Shown in pieces: positions 1 to 5,040 of a stretch of 5,040 bases of DNA. The notes below the pieces were generated by a model. It worked only from the letters and a program-made list of their open reading frames with translations, was not told the DNA's origin and ran no database searches. The DNA is taken from positions 1 to 5,040 of the forward strand of contig CAZYEX010000133.1 in the NCBI GenBank assembly GCA_964646605.1, written 5' to 3'. This DNA is from SBAX01 sp964646605 (GTDB lineage: Bacteria > Planctomycetota > Phycisphaerae > UBA1845). Both the position numbers and the translations under genes were made by a program. How positions within the stretch are numbered: position 1 is the first letter of the stretch; each line of letters opens with the position of its first letter.

Positions 1-121
1 CGTCAAGACCTGCGCCACGGGCGACTACGACGGATTGCCGTGCATCAACAACACGCACTGCCCCGGCGGAACCTGCGGCGCCGGTTTCTGCCGTGACCGG
101 TGCGGACGGTGTACGCCGTGA
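1..121 (+). CDS. C-terminal end of a cysteine-rich, probably secreted protein (partial)
   Basis: Reading from base 2 gives 39 residues ending at a TGA at 119-121; the 5' part lies outside the window. Seven of the 39 residues are cysteine (residues 4, 14, 20, 25, 30, 34 and 37 of the fragment), set among glycine and aspartate, including the string CPGGTCGAGFC. Regular Cys spacing of this kind is typical of disulfide-stabilised modules at the ends of extracellular proteins in planctomycetes and some other large-genome bacteria. I infer a secreted or surface protein. No catalytic motif is visible and I cannot name the family. It lies on the same strand as the next gene, 140 bp upstream of it. 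The call rests on composition over a short stretch, so a chance reading frame is not excluded. Confidence 0.55.
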   Translation, partial: VKTCATGDYDGLPCINNTHCPGGTCGAGFCRDRCGRCTP

Positions 122-245
122 TCGACAACCGGCCCCGCGACCCCTGACGCTTCGCGTAAAGGGCGGGCTGGGGAGGCTCGAGGCGAGTTTCGGGCTCATC
201 CTGCCCGGCGAAGGCGGGGTGGGAGAAATGATCCTGCCCGAACGG

Positions 246-254
246 AAAAGGAGG
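246..254 (+). promoter_or_regulatory. Strong Shine-Dalgarno site for the secreted-protein gene
   Basis: AAAAGGAGG lies 7 nt before the ATG at 262. It is a near-perfect anti-16S match with good spacing, and it fixes the start of the downstream gene. The other two complete genes have weaker sites. Confidence 0.75.
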
Positions 255-261
255 TTGGACC

Positions 262-990
262 ATGACGAAGTCGATGGTTGTCACATGGGGACTGGCGATG
301 CTCTTTGTTTCGTGGAATGTCGCCACGGCGGAGCGCGGGGACAAGGATCGGCGAGGGGACATCGACCCGGAGGACTTTGTCAGCGGAATCGACAACGAAT
401 TCTTCCCACTCGTTCCGGGGACGACGTTCGTGTACGAGGGCGAATCGGACGGCGTTCCCACCCGCGACGTGATGTACGTCACCCACGAAACCAAGGTGAT
501 TCTGGGTGTGACGTGCATCGTGGTTCATGACCGAGCGTTCGAGAACGGAGTGCTCGTCGAGGACACGTTCGATTGGTTTGCGCAGGATGAGGAGGGCAAT
601 GTCTGGTACCTCGGGGAGGATTCGAAGGAACTGGACCCCGACGGGAACGTGATCAGCACGCACGGTTCCTGGGAGGCCGGGGTCGATGGGGCGAGGCCGG
701 GCATCATCATGGAGGCTCATCCGCGAGTCGGCGACCGCTACTACCAAGAACTCGCCCGCGGAGTCGCCGAGGATCAGGCACTCGTTCTTAGTCGTGACGC
801 CGAGGAGTGCGTGACCTACGGGTGTCTCGACGACCTGCTTGTGACCAAGGAGTGGACGCGGCTGGAGCGCGGCGTGGCCGAGCACAAGTACTACGCCGAG
901 GGCGTCGGGTTCGTGCTTGGGATCATGGTCCGAGGAGGTGAGGAACGCCTCGAATTGGTGAGTGTTACCTCGGAGGCGCCGGAGGATTAG
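262..990 (+). CDS. Secreted protein of an uncharacterised conserved family
   Basis: This 242-residue protein has a Sec-type signal peptide: basic Lys3, a hydrophobic core at about residues 5-20, and a likely signal peptidase I site after ATA (residues 21-23). There is no lipobox cysteine, so a soluble exported form is expected. The mature part is acidic and resembles a family of hypothetical proteins seen in actinobacteria and other soil bacteria, as I remember them. Recognisable blocks are IDNEFFPLVPGTTFVYEG (residues 43-60), a VVHDR and DWFAQDEEGNVWYLGED region (about 87-120), GSWEAGVDGARPGIIM (135-150) and HPRVGDRY (153-160). The pattern suggests a compact beta-rich domain. No catalytic motif is obvious. 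Cys85, Cys183 and Cys188 could form one disulfide after export. The start is supported by the Shine-Dalgarno site at 246-254. The stop lies 14 bp from the stop of the convergent dehydrogenase gene. Function is unknown; the family resemblance is from memory. Confidence 0.88.
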   Translation: MTKSMVVTWGLAMLFVSWNVATAERGDKDRRGDIDPEDFVSGIDNEFFPLVPGTTFVYEGESDGVPTRDVMYVTHETKVILGVTCIVVHDRAFENGVLVEDTFDWFAQDEEGNVWYLGEDSKELDPDGNVISTHGSWEAGVDGARPGIIMEAHPRVGDRYYQELARGVAEDQALVLSRDAEECVTYGCLDDLLVTKEWTRLERGVAEHKYYAEGVGFVLGIMVRGGEERLELVSVTSEAPED

Positions 991-1004
991 GTGCGAACGT
1001 GGCG

Positions 1005-2168
1005 CTAGAATGCCGCGAATCCGGTGATTTCGCGGCCCACGATGAGTTGGTGGATGGTCTCCGTGCCCTCGTAGGTGACGACGCTTTCGAGGTTGAGCAT
1101 GTGGCGGACGGGGCAGCACTCCACGGAGATGCCGCCGGCGCCGAGGATGTCACGGGCTTCGCGGGCGATGTCCAGTCCTAGGCGGACGTTGTTCCATTTG
1201 GCCAGCGACACTTGCGTGTGGTGCATGTGTCCTTGATCCTTCAGGCGACCGAGTTGCAGGACTAGTAGTTGCCCCAAAGTAATTCGGCGGAGCATATCCG
1301 CGAGACGGATTTGCATGTGCTGCTTGTGGGTCAGCGGGGAGCCGAAGAGGACGCGGTTTTTGCAGAACTCCACGGCCTCGCGGTAACACGCCATGGCCGC
1401 CCCGACCCCGCCCCAGGCGATGCCATAGCGGGCCTGCGTCAAACATGACAACGGTGCGCCCAACCCCTCAGCCGTGGGTAATCGGTTCGACTCCGGCACG
1501 CGGCAGTTGTCGAAGAAAAGTTCGCTGGTCACCGAGGCTCGCAGGGAGAACTTGTGGGGGATGTCGCGCGAGGTGTAACCGGGGGTCCCTTTTTCCACGA
1601 GGAATCCGCGGACGCCATGCTCGGTCATGGCCCAGACGACGGCGACGTCCGCGATGCTGCCGCTGGTGATCCACATTTTGGCCCCGCTGAGGACCCAGTC
1701 TCCGCCTTTCTTTTCGGCGCGGGTTTTCATGGTGCCCGGGTCGGAGCCGCCGTCGGGTTCGGTGAGACCGAAGCAGCCGATCTTTTTCGCCTTGGCCATG
1801 TCGGGGAGCCAGCGCTGCTTCTGTTCGGGCGAGCCGTAGGTGTGGATGGGAAACATGACCAGACCGCTTTGGACGGAAGCGAAGCTGCGGATGCCGCTGT
1901 CGCCGCGTTCGAGTTCCTGCATGATGAGGCCGTAGGCGACGTTGTTCAGCCCGGCGCAGCCGTAGTCCTTGAAGGTCGGTCCAAATACGCCCAGCTCGGC
2001 CATTTCAGGGATCAGCTCGCTCGGAAAGCGTTCGTGCTCGAAGCAGTCGGCGATGATGGGCAGCACGCGGTCGTCCACGAAGCGGGCGACGGTGTCACGA
2101 ACTTGGCGTTCGTCCTCGGTGAGGAGGGAATCGACGTTGTAGAAGTCGGGCGTCTTGGCGTCGGGCAT
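1005..2168 (-). CDS. gcdH: Glutaryl-CoA dehydrogenase-type acyl-CoA dehydrogenase
   Basis: This 387-residue flavoprotein has the usual acyl-CoA dehydrogenase length and order: N-terminal helical domain (about 15-130), middle beta domain with the FAD-contacting segments FGLTEPDGGSDP (133-144) and WITSG (166-170), and C-terminal helical domain (about 245-387). It is closest to glutaryl-CoA dehydrogenase, which oxidises and decarboxylates glutaryl-CoA to crotonyl-CoA and CO2, passing electrons to ETF in lysine, tryptophan and aromatic catabolism. Supporting segments are ELERGDSGIRS (85-95), SVQSGLVM (98-105), ARYGIAWG (246-253), LQLGRLKDQ (304-312) and the end TYEGTETIH...GREITGFAAF. Glu367 in YEGT is the expected catalytic base. 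Glu87, Arg94, Ser95 and Tyr366 match the residues that mark decarboxylating enzymes. GAGGA at 2177-2181 (bottom strand) sits 8 nt before the ATG. No ETF, regulator or thiolase gene is adjacent, so its pathway cannot be read from context. A related acyl-CoA dehydrogenase with another short substrate is the alternative. Confidence 0.93.
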   Translation of the reverse strand: MPDAKTPDFYNVDSLLTEDERQVRDTVARFVDDRVLPIIADCFEHERFPSELIPEMAELGVFGPTFKDYGCAGLNNVAYGLIMQELERGDSGIRSFASVQSGLVMFPIHTYGSPEQKQRWLPDMAKAKKIGCFGLTEPDGGSDPGTMKTRAEKKGGDWVLSGAKMWITSGSIADVAVVWAMTEHGVRGFLVEKGTPGYTSRDIPHKFSLRASVTSELFFDNCRVPESNRLPTAEGLGAPLSCLTQARYGIAWGGVGAAMACYREAVEFCKNRVLFGSPLTHKQHMQIRLADMLRRITLGQLLVLQLGRLKDQGHMHHTQVSLAKWNNVRLGLDIAREARDILGAGGISVECCPVRHMLNLESVVTYEGTETIHQLIVGREITGFAAF

Positions 2169-2209
2169 ACGTATTTTCCTCGGTTCGGGCGGTTCCTTTT
2201 TCCGTGGGG

Positions 2210-2239
2210 ATAGTAGCGTGGACGTGCTCGCCCGGTCAA
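2210..2239 (-). promoter_or_regulatory. Candidate sigma-70-like promoter for the dehydrogenase gene
   Basis: Read on the bottom strand, TTGACC (2234-2239) is separated by 18 bp from TACTAT (2210-2215). This gives 5/6 and 4/6 matches to the -35 and -10 consensus. Transcription would start near 2203, leaving a leader of about 35 nt before the ATG at 2168. The call comes from sequence match only; sigma-factor preferences of this organism are unknown. Confidence 0.42.
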
Positions 2240-2296
2240 AAGGGAGCGCTTGCGGGCGGCGCGAATGGCCGGAAATGAGGGTTTTTAGGCAGCGAT

Positions 2297-2325
2297 TTGC
2301 ATCCGACGGACGAAAGAGCTAGACT
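2297..2325 (+). promoter_or_regulatory. Candidate sigma-70-like promoter for ygiQ
   Basis: TTGCAT (2297-2302) and TAGACT (2320-2325) are separated by exactly 17 bp. The -10 matches the consensus at 4 of 6 positions and the -35 at 3 of 6. Transcription would start near 2332, giving a leader of roughly 93 nt before the ygiQ ATG. This points away from the candidate dehydrogenase promoter, so the 256-bp gap would be a divergent promoter region. The call comes from sequence match only. Confidence 0.38.
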
Positions 2326-2335
2326 CGCCGACGTT

Positions 2336-2355
2336 GCCGAGGCCCATGCCTTGGC
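2336..2355 (+). other. Hairpin-forming sequence at the start of the ygiQ leader
   Basis: GCCGAGG (2336-2342) can pair with CCTTGGC (2349-2355) over seven base pairs, one of them G-U, around a 6-nt loop CCCATG. It would lie within a few nucleotides of the predicted transcript start. It has no downstream T-run, so it does not look like a terminator. It might stabilise the 5' end of the mRNA, or be chance in GC-rich DNA. Confidence 0.3.
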
Positions 2356-2380
2356 GTTTGCAAGGAGCCTTTCCGCGAGC

Positions 2381-2394
2381 CCCGGCGTGCCGGG
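2381..2394. repeat. Short inverted repeat in the ygiQ leader
   Basis: CCCGGC and GCCGGG are perfect 6-bp inverted arms around a 2-bp centre (GT), about 30 bp before the ygiQ start. As RNA it could fold as a 5-bp stem with the loop CGTG. As DNA it could be a small dyad for a dimeric regulator. It does not cover the Shine-Dalgarno site. Short GC-only arms arise easily by chance at this base composition. Confidence 0.28.
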
Positions 2395-2424
2395 TCGGAC
2401 GGATCGGCCTCGAAAGGGGAGTTC

Positions 2425-4458
2425 ATGGTTCTCAACGTGGATCGGTTTCGGGTTACGCCGGGGGCGTCGAGTCCCACGAGTTTCGTGCGGCTGGGGCTTC
2501 CGCCGCGCGCGTCGCAGCAACCCCTTCCCATGACGATGGAAGAGGCGCGGGCCCGCGGATGGGACGAGATCGACGTGGTGTTCGTCACCGGCGACGCCTA
2601 CATCGACCATCCGAGCTTCGCGATGGCCATTCTGGGGCGGGTGCTCGAGGCGAACGGTTTTCGCGTCGGCATGGTGGCACAGCCCGACTGGCGATCCTGC
2701 GAGGCCTGGCGGACATTCGGTCGGCCCAGGCTTTTTTTCGCCGTCTCCGCGGGCAACATGGACTCGATGATCAACCACTACACGGCCAATCGCAAGGTCC
2801 GCAATGACGATGCCTATTCGCCGGGCGGGCGGATCGGACTGCGGCCCGATCGGGCGACGCTTGCGTATTGCCAACGGGCGCGCGAGGCGTACAAGGGCGT
2901 GCCCATCATCGCAGGAGGCGTGGAGGCGAGTCTGCGAAGACTGGCGCACTATGACTATTGGAGCGACACCGTTCGGCGGTCCATTCTTCTGGATGCCAAG
3001 GCCGACCTGGTGGTATATGGAATGGGAGAGTCGGCGATCGTGGACATCGCCCGCCGGATGCAAAGTGGTCAGACATTGCAACAGTTGCGCGACATGCGCG
3101 GCGTCGCCTATACATTGGGCGCGATGGAGGCCGACGCATTCCGCGACCAGAGCGCAATCGATGGACCTTCCGTGGTACTGCCGTCCCATGAGGACGTAAA
3201 GACAGACAAACACAAGTTCGCCGAGGCGACGCGACGCATTCACCTGGAAACTAATGCCTACAATGCCAAAACACTGGTGCAATGGCACGATCGACAGGTC
3301 GTGGTATGTACTCCCCCACCCCTGCCCGAGTCGCAACGGAGCATGGATTTCTTTTATGACCTTCCCTATACGCGCAAACCCCATCCGCGGTACAAGGAGC
3401 CGATTCCCGCGTTCCAGGTGGTGAAAGACTCCGTGACGATCATGAGAGGGTGTTTTGGCGGATGTACCTACTGCTCGATCACCACGCACCAGGGGCGGAT
3501 CATCCAGTCGCGCAGCAAGGAATCCATTCTGCGGGAAGTGCGGACTTTGGGCGAGCGCCAGGAATCCACGGGCATCATCAGTGATATCGGCGGTCCGACC
3601 GCGAACATGTATGAGATGCGTTGTCAGAGGCCGGAGATTGAGGCCATATGCCGAAGACTGTCCTGTGTGTACCCGGTCATCTGCCCATTGTTGGGCACGG
3701 ACCATGACGCACTCATTGACGTGATGCGCGAGGCGCGACAACAGAAGGGCATTCGCAAAGTATTGGTGGCCAGCGGAGTGCGGATGGACCTGGCGCGACT
3801 GTCGCCGGAGTATATGCAGGAGCTGGCGTCGCACCACGTCGGCGGGCATCTGAAGGTCGCGCAGGAGCACAGTGACTCGACCACACTCGTGTCTATGAAG
3901 CGCCCCGCGCCAGGAACCTTCCAGGACTTCGACCGCCAGTTCCAGGAGCAATCGAAGGAGGCCGGCAAAGAACAGTACCTAGTCCCCTATTTCATTTCCG
4001 CCCACCCCGGATGCGACTTGGGGGGTATGATCGATTTGGCAGTGTTTCTTAAGCGGAATGGTTATCGTCCCGAGCAGGTGCAGGATTTCATTCCCGCGCC
4101 GTTCGACATTGCGGCCTGTATGTATCACACGGGGCTTGATCCCATGACCATGAAACCGGTATTCGTGGCCAAGGGACTACGCGACCGCAAACTCCAACGT
4201 GCGCTGATGCAGTTCTTCAAACCGGACAATTACTTCTCGGTGCGAAAGGCGTTGCTCGAAGCCGGTCGCGCCGATCTGATCGGCGACGGTTGCGACTGCC
4301 TCATTGCGGCCCATCCGCCGAAGGAAGCGATCGACGCCCGCCGAACACGGGCCGCCCACGAAGCCCGCGACGGCGACTACGTTCATTCGCGAGCCCGAAT
4401 GCCCGGTCCCGGCTACCGCCCGAAGCGACCCACCGGCGCCCGGCGTGCCCGGACGTAG
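2425..4458 (+). CDS. ygiQ: YgiQ-family (UPF0313) radical SAM protein
   Basis: This 677-residue protein matches the YgiQ family along its whole length (E. coli YgiQ is about 740 residues). The N-terminal UPF0313 domain has VTGDAYIDHPSF (54-65), GMVAQPDW (82-89) and GGVEASLRR (164-172). The radical SAM domain has CFGGCTYC, with Cys343, Cys347 and Cys350 as the ligands of the SAM-binding 4Fe-4S cluster. A second conserved Cys group follows: Cys400, Cys409, Cys414 and Cys420. The YFISAHPG segment (522-529) leads into the C-terminal DUF3362-type region (roughly 545-650). The protein ends in a short Arg/Pro-rich basic tail, which may vary between species. Family members are cytoplasmic; the substrate and reaction are not established. 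The ATG at 2425 has AAAGGGGA 4 nt upstream. The next ATG, at residue 36, would cut into family-conserved sequence, so the first start is preferred. The gene stands alone, divergent from the dehydrogenase and convergent with ruvB. Confidence 0.95.
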   Translation: MVLNVDRFRVTPGASSPTSFVRLGLPPRASQQPLPMTMEEARARGWDEIDVVFVTGDAYIDHPSFAMAILGRVLEANGFRVGMVAQPDWRSCEAWRTFGRPRLFFAVSAGNMDSMINHYTANRKVRNDDAYSPGGRIGLRPDRATLAYCQRAREAYKGVPIIAGGVEASLRRLAHYDYWSDTVRRSILLDAKADLVVYGMGESAIVDIARRMQSGQTLQQLRDMRGVAYTLGAMEADAFRDQSAIDGPSVVLPSHEDVKTDKHKFAEATRRIHLETNAYNAKTLVQWHDRQVVVCTPPPLPESQRSMDFFYDLPYTRKPHPRYKEPIPAFQVVKDSVTIMRGCFGGCTYCSITTHQGRIIQSRSKESILREVRTLGERQESTGIISDIGGPTANMYEMRCQRPEIEAICRRLSCVYPVICPLLGTDHDALIDVMREARQQKGIRKVLVASGVRMDLARLSPEYMQELASHHVGGHLKVAQEHSDSTTLVSMKRPAPGTFQDFDRQFQEQSKEAGKEQYLVPYFISAHPGCDLGGMIDLAVFLKRNGYRPEQVQDFIPAPFDIAACMYHTGLDPMTMKPVFVAKGLRDRKLQRALMQFFKPDNYFSVRKALLEAGRADLIGDGCDCLIAAHPPKEAIDARRTRAAHEARDGDYVHSRARMPGPGYRPKRPTGARRART

Positions 4459-4524
4459 CTGAGGTTACGGGACGCCTGCCATGAGACTACGAATCGTCGA
4501 GGCGCAGGACGAGAACGACGGAAT

Positions 4525-5040
4525 CTAAAACAACGTCGCCTGGTTGGCCTTGCCGTCCGTCGGTTCATGGAAGGGGAGGGCGAGATGATCATGGGCGGGG
4601 CGCGTGGCCTGTCGGCCTTGGCGGGTGCGGATGACGAAGCCGATCTGCAGAAGGTAGGGTTCGACCATGTCTTCGAGAGTGTCACGCTCTTGTCCCATGG
4701 TGGCGGCGAGGGCTTCGATGCCCGCCGGGCCGCCGTTGTAGACCTTGATGAGGGCGGTGAGGAAGGCGCGGTCGAGTTCGTCGAGGCCAAGAACGTCGAC
4801 CTGCTGGATGTCCAGGGCCTCCTCGACGATGCGTTTGTTCAGGGTCCCGTCGCCGCGGACCTGGGCGTAGTCGCGGACGCGCTTGAGCAGGCGATTGGCG
4901 ACGCGCGGCGTGCCGCGGCTTCGCGCCGCGACGGTCTCCAAGGTGCCCGCCTTGACGGGCAGCTCCAACTTCGAGGCGGAGCGCTGCAAGATCGTAGTCA
5001 GTTCGTCCGTCGTGTAGAAGTCCAGGTGGTACCGATGACC
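4525..5040 (-). CDS. ruvB: Holliday junction branch-migration helicase RuvB, C-terminal half (partial)
   Basis: The bottom-strand frame is open from the window's right edge to the TAG at 4525-4527, giving 171 residues. The N-terminal part, with the Walker A and B motifs, lies outside the window. RuvB is the hexameric AAA+ motor that works with RuvA to drive branch migration of Holliday junctions in recombination repair. The fragment starts with HLDFYTTDEL, which matches the end of the AAA+ core. The sensor-2 and lid segment RGTPRVANRLLKRVRDYAQ follows. Next come ALDIQQVDVLGLDELDRAFL and the winged-helix DNA-binding domain, with GGPAGIEALA, ERDTLEDMVEPYLLQIGF and RTRQGRQAT. After the normal RuvB end there are about 25 extra polar residues ending in NQATLF. 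A TTG near 4989 is internal, because family similarity continues upstream of it. The gene is convergent with ygiQ, so its promoter and any ruvA/ruvC neighbours are off the right side. Confidence 0.96.
   Translation of the reverse strand, partial: GHRYHLDFYTTDELTTILQRSASKLELPVKAGTLETVAARSRGTPRVANRLLKRVRDYAQVRGDGTLNKRIVEEALDIQQVDVLGLDELDRAFLTALIKVYNGGPAGIEALAATMGQERDTLEDMVEPYLLQIGFVIRTRQGRQATRPAHDHLALPFHEPTDGKANQATLF

Noticed and set aside
191..207. Possible terminator hairpin (CGGGC/GCCCG) after the Cys-rich gene
   Set aside because: It has only a 5-bp stem with no T-run after it, so it cannot be called an intrinsic terminator.
196..1119. A 307-codon open frame on the - strand across the secreted-protein gene and the end of the dehydrogenase
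   Set aside because: It overlaps two better-supported genes in other frames, and its His/Arg/Pro-rich translation has no recognisable motif.
1554..2213. A 219-codon open frame on the + strand, opposite the dehydrogenase
   Set aside because: It is antisense to a well-supported acyl-CoA dehydrogenase, and its Ala/Gly/Val/Phe-rich translation matches no family. It is a coding shadow.
2236..3951. A 571-codon open frame on the - strand, opposite ygiQ
   Set aside because: It lies antisense to most of a full-length, clearly conserved ygiQ. Its translation is rich in His and Arg and shows no domain I recognise. Long antisense open frames are common in GC-rich coding DNA.
4495..4520. Possible terminator hairpin (CGTCG/CGACG) between ygiQ and ruvB
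   Set aside because: The stem is 5 bp with a 16-nt loop and no T-run on either strand.

Overview
This GC-rich bacterial window carries five protein-coding genes, three complete and two cut by the window edges. I see no RNA gene, mobile element, CRISPR array or phage gene. The gene content is chromosomal and housekeeping-like. A short cysteine- and glycine-rich C-terminus at the left edge resembles the Cys-rich tails of secreted proteins in Planctomycetota and some other large-genome environmental bacteria. That is the only lineage hint, so a planctomycete-like assignment is tentative.

Layout from left to right: (1) bases 1-121, the C-terminus of a Cys-rich protein, + strand; (2) bases 262-990, a secreted protein of an uncharacterised but recognisable family, + strand, with a strong Shine-Dalgarno sequence; (3) bases 1005-2168, an acyl-CoA dehydrogenase of the glutaryl-CoA dehydrogenase type, - strand, convergent with gene 2 and only 14 bp from it; (4) a 256-bp divergent intergenic region with plausible sigma-70-like promoters facing each way and hairpin-forming sequences in the rightward leader; (5) bases 2425-4458, a YgiQ-family (UPF0313) radical SAM protein, + strand; (6) bases 4525-5040, the C-terminal half of the Holliday-junction helicase RuvB, - strand, convergent with ygiQ across 66 bp.

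The genes do not form an evident operon or pathway. Strand switches at 990/1005, 2168/2425 and 4458/4525 mean that the three right-hand genes are each transcribed separately. The dehydrogenase would act in lysine, tryptophan or aromatic catabolism (glutaryl-CoA to crotonyl-CoA). RuvB acts in recombination repair. YgiQ has no settled function.

I found no convincing new multi-gene system. The points most worth a second look are the conserved but functionless secreted family, the second cysteine cluster in YgiQ, the complete set of decarboxylating-type active-site residues in the dehydrogenase, and the divergent promoter region with its leader hairpins.
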